64,000 nt of DNA from Myripristis murdjan. Its lineage: Eukaryota > Chordata > Actinopteri > Holocentriformes > Holocentridae. The position numbers and the translations under genes are program-made. The notes beneath the pieces were generated by a model. It was not told the DNA's origin and did no database searches. It saw only the letters and a list, made by a program, of their open reading frames with translations. Below, piece by piece: positions 24,848 through 37,363 of this stretch (positions are counted from its first letter, which is position 1; every line of letters starts with the position of its first letter). The stretch spans positions 18,233,439-18,297,438 of the forward strand of contig NC_044001.1 in NCBI RefSeq assembly GCF_902150065.1. Reading direction: 5' to 3'.

Positions 24848-25251
24848 GTGAGTTCATCTACTACTCCAGAACAACAACATCAAAAAAGTAGTACAATATT
24901 AGTTTTGGCAAAATTTTGTCTCAAAGAGCACCATTGGGATCTTTAATTTAGGCTGTCATTTCTGCCCATTTAGTGCAGGTGGTAGCAGTGAAAGCAATAA
25001 AACAGTCGTCTTGTGCTGACCTCTAGTGAATGAAAACAAAATAGTAAAATTAAACTCGTCTTCATTTTGCTGGGGATTGCCTGGAGCCACTTAGAGGGCC
25101 CCTGGAAGTCCCCGGACTTCACTTTGGGAAATTCTGCCTGAAGATTTGCATCTCCAAAACCAGCAGATTGAACACTGATTAAAAAAATAAAAGCACGTCG
25201 AGGACAAAATTAGTAGGCTTGCAGTTCCAATAATCTCACTACAAGGACTGG

Positions 25252-25255
<4 letters not shown>

Positions 25256-25303
<48 letters not shown>
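25256..25303. repeat. (GT)n microsatellite
   Basis: Pure GT dinucleotide run of about 48 bp. Confidence 0.9.
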
Positions 25304-25304
<1 letters not shown>

Positions 25305-25490
25305 CTATAAAATCATTATGTGATTTTATTGTACTTTGAGTTACTTTTAATCTTTTATGGTGCAATATTAGACTATTATTGGCAGCACCTATCCAATAGG
25401 GGCTCCTCTTCTGTATTAACTCTAATTTCCATAACTCTATAAGTGCAGGCCTGTGCTTATATTGTCTTTCATGTGTTTTTATGTCTTTTA

Positions 25491-26176
25491 TGCTTCTCCA
25501 GCCCCTTGGCAGACAGTCTTGTCAGTCAAGGGGCTGTCACCCATCATATCATGTTGCATGGCCGTGTGTCTCTGTCAGGATAAAGGTGCTGGTACACCTC
25601 CATGCTAACTTGGAATTTACAGAAGAGATTTGCAAATACACAGATCCGTATTTGGCTCAGTGGCACAGAAGCTGCAAATGTGTAATCTGATGTTTAATCC
25701 AAGTGAGTGGAACCTGTCAATGTAGCAGCCTCCTAACTTTTAACAAACCAAATCTATGACAAATATTAATAGTGATAAATCATAAAAACAACCGGGAAAA
25801 TGAAAAAGCTCCCTTGAAGTCAGACTTAAATGAAAAATCACTTTATCTGTTTGTCAGCTAATTTTCCATGCCCCCCCAAAAATTAAAAAAAAAAAAAAAA
25901 AAACTTTTCACATCAAAATCCTATTACTTTCTGGAAAACCTACGTTATTTAATGAAAATTTCAACCACAGATTTTTAAAAACATAATTCTCTATCCCACC
26001 TGATGACCCATCTATATATCCTGTTTCAACAGGAAATGCATCTCATCAGGAGAGCATGTAGTTTATTGTCCCTTTAATCAGCGCTTAGTCACGCAATGTC
26101 TATAAGACCATCAGCTCAAATATTAAATGATGCTCAATCACTTATCTGAATTCAGTTTGGGCAGAGGTGTGTGATT
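25491..26176 (+). repeat. 0.68-kb direct repeat, copy 1
   Basis: Starts TGCTTCTCCAGCCCC and ends GGCAGAGGTGTGTGATT. It matches 28173-28843 along nearly its whole length, with a few substitutions and small gaps, over 95% by eye. Its first 36 bases contain a short hairpin, AGCCCCTTG...CAAGGGGCT. This copy alone is flanked by an imperfect 43-bp direct repeat (25442-25484 and 26187-26229). The family is not recognised. It is either a non-autonomous transposon or a local segmental duplication. Confidence 0.85.
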
Positions 26177-28172
26177 GTGTGTGGTGAGTGCAGGCCTGTG
26201 CTTATATCGTCTCTCATGTGTTTTTATGTGTCTGTGGATACATCACCTTTGGCTAATTTACTGTAACCCCTTGTGATGATAGGCTCCCTCTAAGTCGTAG
26301 TGGGGGATCCAAGATGTATGTATATGAACCCATCCTGCTGAAAATGTCTGAGGGGTCGTGTATGAGGGACAGTGACAGACACACTCTCGTCAGTGAGTGT
26401 TGACACGATCTGAGCACATCCTCACATGGTGTCTATTTCCTTTGACCTAGGCTTCACCGTTTTCATACTTTATTCATTGAATTGTAGATGTTTCAGGTAG
26501 GCTGGCAGCATTTATTTTCCACAGAGCACTTTCTTTATGTTTGATACAGCCATTCCAGGACAGGGGCCCCCAGTTTTCTCCATGTCAAGAACTCCCTATT
26601 GGCAACCATCCCAAGTTGATATATATAGCCTATATATATATATATATTTTTTTTTTATATAGATGATTTACTCTTTATATTGTAGGCTAGGTTAGGTGGT
26701 TGCAGTGACTCCTGTGATCAAAACTGATTTATATTCTGTAACTGTGCTCTGATGAATGAAACAAAAGTCAAATTATGGTGTTCTTAATTTGTCTGTAGGT
26801 TAGACTGGATGTTATCAGCCTTATATCCAAATCAGCAATCACTGCTGAAAATCAGCACCGGCAAGAAAAATCACTACACCGAAAAACTTAAGGCGTCTGT
26901 GTTTCTCTACAGTGATTAAAATATATATATATATTCTATACTTTCTCTCGGTGTAATAGCCTTATAATATCCATAGCGATGATTACCATGCTTTTTCCTA
27001 TGAAGTCACACTAGGTGACAGCTTTTTCAAGGAAGGCACACCACACCCTGGGTTTCACCAAGCCCAAAATTATTCTCCAAACTTTGGAGTTGTTTATTGC
27101 AACTGGGGCATCCAAAGGGAAATGACGTGATGCCATGTACAATTCCGCCATCTTCTGCTGGTACAGTGTAGCCTATACATTCATTGTAGTGTATTAATGC
27201 GGCTGTGCTCCAGGTATGTTACACTGACAGTCTTTTTCCAAAAAAAAATTTTTTTGCTGTTTTTTCATGACAGTTTCTACTCAGATAATGGGGCTGTAGA
27301 GTTTTGTATGGGCATAGTAAAGGACGAGACTTTGTATTTAAACGGGAAGCGGCTGAGGATGACACATCGTGGATCACCTCATAGCCGAAAACCTGAAAGT
27401 ATAGTCTATTGTATGTGCAGTTCAACCAAGCTGATAATGTTTTATGATAGGCATCGCTTGTGGTTAAGCATTTTTCTTGCGCTGTCCTAATGAAAACGAG
27501 GCGATTGCCCTGCCAAAGTATTATCAACCACGCAATCCCGGTTATTTCTTTAGTTGAGATCTAAGCTGTACAAAACGAAACTGGTGTCTTGCCTTCTGAG
27601 TTTGATTTTGTGGCACGCAGGTAAATGCTTGTTTATTTATTATTTATTTGTTTTCTGGAAACATTCAAGCATAAAGGGCAACATGAGCTGCATTTGAGGT
27701 TTTGGTTTCAGTATTGTGAGGGTGGTGTTGGCTCGCCTCTTCTCCACGGTCCCTTTCACTCCTTCCATTCATGCCTGATATTTGCTTAAATGCAGCCAGA
27801 GGTGGTGTAGCTGGAGGCCGGGGACAGCAGGGGCAGTGCAGCACACGAATAGCATTGGAAATTTCCAGTCGGCTCAAGTCTGCTGGGAAGACACACAACT
27901 AGATCATCTGCCAGACCTATGACAAAAAGATCCATGAGGTTTTTATTTTTTGAAAAATACCATACCAGTAACAGCAACACTCTTCACTGTATAGCCCGTG
28001 CATTAGGAATATAATGGTGATACATTGGGATAATGATAATGATGCAGTAAAGTACCACAGGCACACTGTAGGTTCCCTATGGGGATATTATGTTTTTTGT
28101 CATGGGGTAGGGTTTCATAGGGATAATAGTAATATTTATTTATCTATAACACCTCCACCAGCTCCACCCCAC

Positions 28173-28843
28173 TGCTTCTCCAGCCCCTTGGCAGACAGTC
28201 TTGTCAGTCAAGGGGCTGTCACCCATCATATCATGTTGCATGGCCGTATGTCTCTGTGAGGATGAAGGTGCTGGTACACCTCCATGCTAACTTGGAATTT
28301 ACAGAAGAGATTTGCAAATACACAGATCCGTATTTGGCTCAGTGGCACAGAAGCTGCAAATGTGTAATCTGACGTTTAATCCAAGTGAGTGGAACCTGTA
28401 GATGTAGTAGCCTCCTAACTTTTAACAAACCAAATCTATGACAAATATTAATAGTGATAAATCATAAAAACAACTGGGAAAATGAAAAAGCTCCCTTGAA
28501 GTCAAAATCACTTTATCTGTTTGTCAGCTAATTTTCCATGCCCCCCAAAAATTAAAAAAAAAAAAAAAAAAAAAAAACTTTTCACATCAAAATCCTATTA
28601 CTTTCTGGAAAACCTACGTTATTTAATGAAAATTTCAACCACAGATAAAATAATTCTCTATCCCACCTGATGACCCATCTATATATCCTGTTTCAACAGG
28701 AAATGCACCTCATCAGGAGAGCATGTAGTTTATTGTCCCTTTAATCAGCTCTTAGTCACGCAATGTCTATAAGACCATCAGCTCAAATATTAAATGATGC
28801 TCAATCACTTATCTGAATTCAGTTTGGGCAGAGGTGTGTGATT
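28173..28843 (+). repeat. 0.68-kb direct repeat, copy 2
   Basis: Same orientation as the copy at 25491-26176, 2.7 kb away. It differs by a longer poly(A) run in the middle and small deletions (for example about 10 bp near 28502). It lacks the flanking 43-bp repeats. No coding capacity was seen. Confidence 0.85.
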
Positions 28844-29656
28844 AATTTCTGTGAGTGTAAATTCCGTCCTAACTTCAGTCTTAAAATTATTTTTTTGCAT
28901 GAGCATCGTTTGAGTAAGGGAAGCACATTATATCTGAGCCTAGTCCAGATTTGGTCTTGTAGCTTTTTTCTATTATAATTGAGACCAAATTCACAAAAAT
29001 CTGTCATGTCTAATAATGAATCACACAGGCCAAATAATGACATCTGGTCTGTCACAGTGCTGTCAAGCAAATATTATCTTTACCTTAGAAAATCAGTAAC
29101 TCTGGGGCAGCACTTCTATGGCTCATGAGTTAATGCTTAATTAGCTGGTGATAAAGCAGTAACTCATCATCCCTTAACAGTAGTCAGGTCTACATGCGTC
29201 AGGGTCAGGGTCAAATTCCCCATTACACTGCACAGTGAGCAATGCTCACTGCTCGTTTACAAACCTGTGATGCAAAAAGAGTTACATTTTTTTGGTTTGT
29301 TTAATATTCCTTAGTAGTTTTGGCAGATTCTTGGTCTAAGGCCCTTGAACAACAATAAAATGTCAGCATTACAATAATTTAAAACATTAGTAAAATAGAG
29401 TACAATTAATAAAATAATTACATTAATTTAAGAAAATAAAAGAATAATAGGATAGTGATAAAATAGTAAATAGTTATTATACTTACCACTCCTTAGATTA
29501 TTGGCATTATCCCAGTAAAACCAAAAACGTGAGAATTTTTTACATTTTCCTGGTTAATGAATGATACCAACTGACCAGACAAATAGTATTGTTCGAGGAA
29601 ATTGGACACAGTTGTAAGTGGTGGATTAAAAACTCATGACTGGTACACTGAGGGGC

Positions 29657-29700
29657 TGTGTGTGTGTGTGTGTGTGTGTATGTGTGTGTGTGTGTGCGTG
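29657..29700. repeat. (GT)n microsatellite
   Basis: Slightly interrupted GT run. Confidence 0.9.
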
Positions 29701-30435
29701 GGACGGGGGTCATCTGACATTGTGCTTTCAGTGGTCCATGAAACTTGCAGAAGATTGGCTTCCTACTCCTTTACTTCACCAGTTATTTGACGCTTTACAT
29801 CCGTTTATATCTGCTTGTTTGTCTCTCCACGCCAAGCTCCAGATATTCTGTATTTATAGAATATATAGATTGGCTGGTGATAATGTCCTTAATGAAATAA
29901 AGTAGCTTTGGGTCTCCCGGTGTGGCAGTGCCCATGGCCGATGATGTAACGTAATGTGATGGAGCATTAATGAATCCAATTTATGAGGCACAAACACTAA
30001 GGCTAATAAGCAGTCCTCAGACGGCGGGATACCGTCACATTGTTTGAGCGCAGAGGCGTACTTCCTGCCCACAGCAGGTGCGCTGTACCTGTCAAAGAGC
30101 ATCAACCTTGTTTTTATAGTTCTACATGATGTTTTCTTGGCCCACTAGTTGTATACACTAGGGCCCGACCGATATGGATTTTTTGGGGCCGATGCCGATT
30201 CCGATATTAGGGAATAAAAAAAATCCGATAACCGATATATCGGCCGATTAAATTTTTACATTTTTCAATTAAAAAAAAAAAAAAGACAACCTGCTTTGGA
30301 TGGCTTAAATATAGTTCTAAACACTTGTTACAAAGATATTAATTGAAGGGAGAACATTTTACTATTTTCAAATACTTTTATTATCAGAAATTGTGTGGAA
30401 CAAGCAGCATATGAACAATTTGAACATAAAACAAA

Positions 30436-30639
30436 TCAAAAATATGATGTGCAAAAAGGCAGTATCATCATGTCATCATGTTTAGCTTTAAGGTGCTGCC
30501 ATAGGTTGGTTGTGTTTTTTGCTTTTTGCTTGCTTGATCCCTGGCTTACAGAAGCTGCACAAATATTACAGACTGCTTCACCAGTGACATCCTTGGTGAA
30601 GTAGTCCCACACCATACTGCATCCACCTTCTTTTGCCAT
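30436..30639 (-). pseudogene. BED zinc-finger fragment of hAT transposase
   Basis: 67 codons beginning MAKEGGCSMVWDYF, with the aromatic W/F pair, a C-x2-C pair and an H-x4-H pair of a BED finger in order. It ends soon after the finger, so it cannot be an active transposase. A donor-like sequence follows the finger in the minus direction, and full-length relatives often carry the finger on a separate exon. Confidence 0.75.
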
Positions 30640-30771
30640 CTGTAAAAAAACAGTAAGACATAATACACGTTAGTTAAAAAATAACGTTACAAATCTGTCT
30701 AGTTATGTGAGCCATTTTGAAACTCAGACATTAAGCATTTGTCTTACTTGTGTTCACATGAATATGGCGTG

Positions 30772-31145
30772 TACACTCCTGGCCACTTCACTAGACTAAA
30801 CCTATTACTTTTAAGATGTTGTTGACTGTAAGAAAGCTGATAATTCTTCTTTATGGTTATTATTGAGGTGGCAGTGGGTGTTGGTGTGAGGAGCATCATA
30901 TTGAGGTGTCTGATATTTTGTCAACCCCACTTACATGCACCAGAGGGTCAAAATACTCTTCACTTCAACATACTGCTCTCCACACCAACAGCAACACCCA
31001 CTATCATCTCAGAAAACATAAAGAAATCTCTCTGACAGTGTCAACATTTACAAAGTAATACATTTATTAAAATAGAATTCATGGCAGGGCTGTTATTGGT
31101 GTGCATTACATTGCACAGTGTCTAATGAAGTGGTCAGTGAGTGTA
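30772..31145. mobile_element. Nested MITE inside the hAT element
   Basis: The left end TACACTCCTGGCCACTTCA is mirrored by the right end TGAAGTGGTCAGTGAGTGTA. An inner imperfect inverted repeat (about 30865-30905 against 30970-31015, with GTGGGTGTTG-like arms) makes most of it self-complementary. The CACTCA-GGCCACTT-TTAG terminus recurs widely in fish genomes. Target duplication could not be fixed. Confidence 0.6.
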
Positions 31146-33330
31146 ATAAATTACAAATTATTAATAAATTATTATCTGTAGGTAATAGGTAGGTGGAGAA
31201 ACAGCGTCATAAAAGTCTCTGGTAAAACATGATTTGAAATGCCCCTCTCTGATGTCCTCTAAACGTGCGTTCACATTTTCTTTCCTCCATGAAGTTATAA
31301 CTTGGACCAGAAACGCTTTTTTCTACCTCAGCGCCATAAGTTAAAAAACACAGTTGGTGCGCTGCTGTAAATGAATGCAGCCCATAATGGTTTTTGCACG
31401 GCGACGACGCGTTATCCTAATGTGCTCCGGTCTTATCTAGTCTGCTAGCATGGAAAGTGCTCAGCAAGGTAATATTTAAGCTAGGTCATCCTAACTTTAG
31501 CTTGCTAACATATCAGTCAAGTGTGACAAACACAACGAGGCTCGCCATGGGGAATGGGAAACTTATTGAGTTATTGTTTAAGTCACAAACTAGTTATAAA
31601 CTTACCATTGAAGCAAACCGCTGGGCTCAGTAAATACGCTGTCGGCTCTTCCCTCTTCTCACTACTTCACTCTGCTGCTTCACTGTTGAGCGTGACCTGA
31701 AAGGAGTCGGAGGCCCTCTACTGGATACGTAACGCAAGGACATTACTTCTAAGAAAACACCATATTCCCTGCATTTTACTAGTGGAAAAATAAGTGTTAA
31801 CATCGGCGTCAATCGGCCAACTTTTGGCCGATTACCGATTATTCCCTAATGGCTATAATCGGCCGATTAAATCGGCCTACCGATAAATCGGTCGGGCTCT
31901 AGTATACACTTTATGCAGTGAATGCAGTCATTATAGTGCTCTCACCTGTGTGTGAGGTGAAATGTGGCACGAATAGTGACTTAAGTTTCGTTAAACACTG
32001 TCACAAACTATTGTCAAAGGTAAACCGGCTTTTCTGACCTAAATCTTAGGTTTTAAAAGGGGACAACACAGTTGATTACCCATTGTACCGTGAATGACTT
32101 ATTTATTTTTACACCTCACCTGTCAGGAATTGTAATATGTTGTTAGAGAAAATTAAAGGTAAATGCTCCGAGAGAGAAAAACACATGCGTTCAACTCTTG
32201 TCAGCAGTTGTTGTCTTCTTAGAGATGGAAGACACACATATGCTGATAAGAAATGCTACCACATCAGCGTATACTCTAAAACAGCTTCAGCTTACTGCCC
32301 ATTGGACCTTGGGTGTTTCAATGAAGCTGACGGGATGGGGTGCTGCTTTACTGTGTTGAATGTTTGGCCCAAGAGTCTATATTTAATGCTGTATCCTGTG
32401 CATTTTCAGTTTTTGATGGGCTGAGGAGTTAAGCTGTGCATTTATGTGACAGTGACAGTGCATGCTTACTTTGGTGTGGACCAAAGCCCATATTCTAATA
32501 TTTGTTTATGTGTCATCATATGGCTGTCAAACCAAACATTTATGGCTGCTTTGGAATTGTGTTCCTGCATTTTAGTTGCTGGAAAAATATGTCAGTTCCG
32601 AAGCTTACTGTGTGTTATTTGCTTAAAGTGTGTTTGCTATCATTAAAACAAACATTTGAGCTGGCTTCTTGTTTTGAGTGACTACATTGTATCTCGCCTT
32701 TGGCCACTGACTGCTGCATACCAGTTCCTTCCATTTTCTGATTAACTTGCAGTCTTTGTTAAGTGTCATGCCCAATGGACTTTTGTTCCATGTGGTCAAG
32801 CCACATTGTGTGTGTCATGTGCCCAGATTAAGCAAGACATTCACCATATTGTCATACAACAGAAGTTCAGGCAGAAAGCCTGTTATCAGCTGTTAGCTGA
32901 TGCTCTAACTTGAGGTGGAAGGAGGAGTTTGAGTGGGAAACATAAAAGAAAATCATCACATGACGGAAGAGCAGAAGGAGATAAATAGCAGAACATGCAG
33001 GCAAGTCTTGCACTGTTAGAGTCAGTCAGGCATGTACTTGTTGGCTTGGACAAGAGCTCTCCAACACCACTCATTATATTAAAACTGCAACTCAAATGCA
33101 CGGTTGCCAACTCAGCAGGAATAATAAGCGGTAATCTCCACTTTCGGCACAGCAGTTGAGCTCGTTTGTTGGCTGTGTTTAGGAAATAGCACCTGATGGG
33201 GTGGGAGGGGCAAGCCAGGTAAATAACTTGTTGCAGATTACACACACAAGGAGAAATATTTGCTCTTCCCTCCAGCTACTAAATGCTTCAAAGAGCAGAA
33301 GGGAAAGGCACTATTGTTGGAGGGGGGAGC

Positions 33331-33948
33331 ATGAGCACGCAGGATGAATTACCCCATGAGTGGATCGACGACCAGGGCAAGGCCGGGGACGACGCTTGTT
33401 CTCCTCGAAGAGGGGAGAGCGGCAGCCTGGGAGAATATGACCTGGGAGACAGCAGCCTCGCCCTGGAGCCCTCCGTCCTGGACACCACCCATCTTTTCCC
33501 ACTGATGGAGACCAAGCTGTACAAGCGGCGCTGGGTCATGCTCTTCCTGTTTAGTGCCTACTCCATGAGCAACGCCTTCATGTGGCTGCAGTATGGCATC
33601 ATCAGCAACATCTTCATGCGCTTCTACAACATCGACAACCTGGCCATTGACTGGCTGTCCATGATCTATTTCCTCACCTACATCCCCCTCATCCTGCCCG
33701 TCATGTGGCTGCTCGACAATCGGGGCATCAGAGACGTCGTCGTGGTGGGCGCCGCCTTCAACTGCGTCGGGGCCTGGATCAAGACGGGCACAGCCGCCCC
33801 CAACATGTTTGCAATGACCTTCTTCGGGCAGTTTGTGTGCTCAGTGGCCACGGTTTATGTCCTGGGCATCCCGTCCAGACTTGCGTCCCTGTGGTTTGGA
33901 CAGCAAGAGGTCTCCACTGCCTGTTCCATTGGCGTTCTGGGAAACCAG
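33331..33948 (+). CDS. flvcr2: flvcr2 alternative first coding exon 1b
   Basis: Encodes 206 residues beginning MSTQDELPHE: a longer cytosolic tail, then TM1-TM4 and the start of TM5, ending GVLGNQ at a phase-0 donor (CAG, then GTGTGT). From LYKRRWVM onward it is about 65% identical by eye to exon 1a. Trp85 (FMWLQYG) is kept, but the Gln of SLAQVF is Thr174 here (SVATVYVLG). The next exon in the genome, at 38375, is homologous and in phase. ATG 33331 was chosen over the in-frame ATG at 33283, which has a poor context (T at -3) and adds 16 unconserved residues; the longer form cannot be excluded. Confidence 0.92.
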
Positions 33949-35542
33949 GTGTGTCTCTGTTTACCTACTGTGCTCAAACTTTCTATGCCAGTGTGCGTTT
34001 ACATTGGTGCTCATGCACTTCTCATGTCTCCGTTAAGGTAGTTTTGTGTGGGGGTGTGTGTGGAGGGGGAGTGGTTTATAGATGAACCACAATGTGCTAA
34101 TTGTAATTTAGGCATTAGGTAGGTTCGTTTTGCATTATGTCTCTGTCTGCTATCTTAAATGTGTGACTGCTGTGCTGTAAGAGTCTCTGTGCAAGGCTGA
34201 CTTCCTGCCCTGTCATAGTAAGCCTGTCCTCTTGAGTCAGCAGGTTTCAGGTTTCAGGAATGGATTCCCTCTCTCTGCCAGTGGAGGATATTTGTATGGC
34301 TGCTGGCCACTTCAGTCTCCAGCAGCGAGAGGGACCTTTAGAAAGCCAATGTTGTGTACATTCAGATCTAAACACTTTCTAGATGTTCACATCATTAGTT
34401 TCCTTTCTTTCACCTCAGTTTCCTGCGCCCGGTTACATGGTGTGTGGGAAGTCACGGTTACAAAGTGGATGTTTTGTTTGAATACTAACAACTGTGTGTG
34501 TGTGTGTGTTTGCTCACAGTTTACATTTAGATACATTCAAGTTAATGTGATTTTTTTTTTTTTAACTTACTGACATTTAAGATTAAAATTATTTGCCAGA
34601 TGCCAAACTTTCAGATTAGATTGGAAGAATGAAATGGTTAAATGAAGACTATAACATAATAACATTGGGCCTTTACAAGAGCTTAGCTACTATTTTTTAA
34701 TATGGAAGTAAACTCTAATATACGTAATGCTGCAGTTATGATCCATGAATGCTTTCGATAGTAAATGTTATGCAGTCTAATTAAATCTGCTGAGTAGAAA
34801 ACCTGAGTTCAGGAACAAAGTGATGACAATGTCAGCTACATATGGACATAATGCTCTTGGACATTGTCCTTGTCAGTTAAGTGAAGCCCATAAATCCTCA
34901 CACACATGTCCTTGGTTTTCTTCCTAACACACGGGCAACAGGTGTGGAGAACATGAGTGAAGGTAGAGGCCCATATAGGACTGAGTGTAGATCTGTCTGA
35001 TTAAATAGCGAGATGTAGGTTTTTAGAGAATTGTTCAAAGTGATCTGTTTATGTTTGTGTGTGTGGTTTGTTCTTCCTAGCCTGGGGAAATTGCGGGGGA
35101 TGGCGGGTGACTTCCACCGCTCGAACCGTCTGCTTCTCAACAAGCTCCCACGGCTTGGGTAAATTAATTGTACAATGAGATTACATTGAGAATGCTGTGC
35201 ACATGGCAAGTTAGTCAGGGCCGCAGGGGAGGGTGTCTCTGGTTGTTTACCTTCACTCATAAAAATAGGTCACACTGCAAATAGTCGACCACACCATATA
35301 CTTACGAGGTCTCCTGCAACTCGAGGCAACAGCAAAACAGAAGCACGTTTCATACCACGAGCTCTCCTTCACCTCAGATTGTGTTTTTAACATGCACCTG
35401 CAGAATTTGTCAAAGGAATGGTCAGCATAGAAAAAAATCAGCAAGACAAAAGAACTAGGCTGCAGAGAAACGGGTTTAAAAGGTTTTGATGCAATGTGGA
35501 CTTCTGAGGGCAAGAATTCGCTTCTCAAATTAACGTTAGTTC

Positions 35543-36111
35543 TTAAAGGAATAGTTCACCCAAAGTGCAAAGAAAGTTCCTGTGTGATTTGGTGAGGTTT
35601 CCAGCCTGTGTGGTCTCCTGACACCCTAATACAATGGAGCTGGATGGATTTTTGTTTGTTTACACGGGAATGCACATGGGAAAAACTGAACCGCAGCAGT
35701 TCTTCCCAAAGACAATGACACAGATACCTGACATAATCCATAGGGAACTATTTCTTGCTGAGCAGCACTGGCAAACTTTATCTATCTGCCTCAAATTTGC
35801 TCTTGTTCAGAGCAGAGAGATGTAGTTTTCTGGTGTTCTTCAGCAGAAAATAGTTCCCATTGAAACTCTTCAACCTGAGGGCAGTGGATTTTTCTGGATA
35901 TCAGTAATTATGTAATTGTAATTGTGTTTTTTACTGATGGTTCGGGCTTGAATTCCCATTCAACTCTGATGTACAGGGGTGCCAGGAGACAGGGAAGATG
36001 GTGGCATTGGAAACCTCACCAAATCACACAGAAACAATCTCAATGAATTGATTACAGTATGGTTAAGAGGGCAAATATCTTCACTGAATTTTGGGTGAAC
36101 TGTTCTGTTAA
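35543..36111. mobile_element. TTAA-flanked MITE, copy A
   Basis: Left end TTAAAGGAATAGTTCACCC, right end TTGGGTGAACTGTTCTGTTAA, so the termini are inverted and bounded by TTAA. The interior GTGTGATTTGGTGAGGTTTC is shared with copy B, and AACAGTTCCC-type and TGAAACTCTTC segments with copy C. No coding capacity. Confidence 0.75.
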
Positions 36112-37363
36112 TTCTTCCTGCTTAGAAACTGGTGCTAAGTGCCAAACCAGCTGATAAAAAGGGATATTTAACTACAACACTTACAGGCATAACAGTCTTC
36201 CTATAAATTATAAGGCACACAAAAAGAAGAGTTTGCCAAACAGAGTTCTCAACTCTGCTGCCTTTCGACTTATGAAGCCAAACAGTTTTCTCCTCACTTG
36301 AGTTGTGTCCTCTTTTATATGCATAGGGAAGAACACTGCATAACAATCTTTGTCACGCATGTTTCTGTTTTGTGACTCAATCCTGCTTCCTGCTCCTGGC
36401 TTTCATGTGAAGATAAAAGGCTGCATTGTTGTTGATGTTTTCTTGCTCCTTTATTCCTTTGGCTCTGGTCCTAAACCTGATACCTCCAAGTTTTTGGGCT
36501 GATGTAGTTCACAAATCCCCCTGGATGTTCAGAAATAGCCCACTTAAACAAGACTAGTTAGTGGATTTCCATGAAGGCATGTGATGTTTTGAAGATCAAA
36601 AACACTTAATTGTGTGCCAAATTAATTTTCTTTCAAGTTGATGTAGGAGAAAAGCCATTCTGGTTTTGGACCAACTAAAAATAAAGTTTTAGACAAGCTA
36701 TTAAGTCGTGCTCTGTTTAAAAATAATAAAAATACTACACAAGTTTTGAGGACGCAATGCAAGTTATTTTGAGATGGTTTTTGTTTCATTTCCTTTGCTT
36801 TGAACTGATGACTGTGATGAAGCAAATTTAAGATGACTTTTCAGTTACTCTGTTGTAGGGATGCTGATCTTTAATAGGCTCCTGTGAGTCTCTTGTAAAG
36901 CTATCTCTAGCAAAATGACGGCAAGGTAAGTTGATCAGTGTTGTAGTAGCGTGTGTTAGATATGTAACCATCAATATAGAAACTGTGCACAGTGCATTTG
37001 TCATAGACGGTAGAGGAGGGACTCGAAAAAGTCCCTGAGCAGTCCTGACAACATACTGTAGGCATTAGCATGCTGGGAGGACTGAAGCGGTCTGACACAT
37101 TTTATACGTATGCTTGCACGCCACGCACTTTCTATTGGTGGGTTCCTGCTGGAGGAGCCTTCTGCCCTTCACCTTCTGCCCTTTTTTCCCTCTCACCTTT
37201 CCCCTAGACTTCGGCTGATGTCCCCTTCTGGAATGTTCTTGAGGCTCTAGGAAGCTGAGGAAGTGGGAACTTCTCATGTGGTATTCAAATTTGGAAAGTT
37301 TAGCACTCCTATTTGTCCAAGATCCACCTTACCTTTTGGTGGACAGTGGGAAAGGGTAGGGCG

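Larger units (their letters stand above)
30159..31901 (-). mobile_element. hAT transposon, 1.74 kb, with BED zinc finger
   Basis: The ends are inverted: TAGGGCCCGACCGAT on the left and ATCGGTCGGGCTCTA on the right, with further CCGAT/ATCGG-rich subterminal repeats. It is flanked by the exact 8-bp duplication GTATACAC (30151-30158 and 31902-31909), the hAT signature. A minus-strand ORF at 30639-30436 encodes a BED-type zinc finger: VWDYFTKD, CNICAASV and NLWQHLKAKH. BED fingers form the N-terminus of many hAT transposases (ZBED relatives). The catalytic RNase H and dimerisation regions are missing, so this is an internally deleted, non-autonomous copy. A second MITE sits inside it. Confidence 0.9.
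24848..33330. other. Interval between flvcr2 exons 1a and 1b
   Basis: About 8.5 kb without any recognisable second copy of flvcr2 exons 2-10; the conserved [11 protein letters not shown] and [12 protein letters not shown] segments occur only downstream. It holds GT microsatellites, a duplicated 0.68-kb sequence, a 1.7-kb hAT element and otherwise AT-rich DNA. The promoter for the exon 1b transcript must lie near its right end (about 32.9-33.3 kb). Confidence 0.6.

Noticed and set aside
29103-29230. Possible tRNA-derived SINE: TGGCTCATGAGTTAA and GGGTCAAATTCCCC resemble A and B boxes
   Set aside because: The spacing of about 90 bp is too long for a tRNA head, and no poly(A) tail or target duplication is evident.
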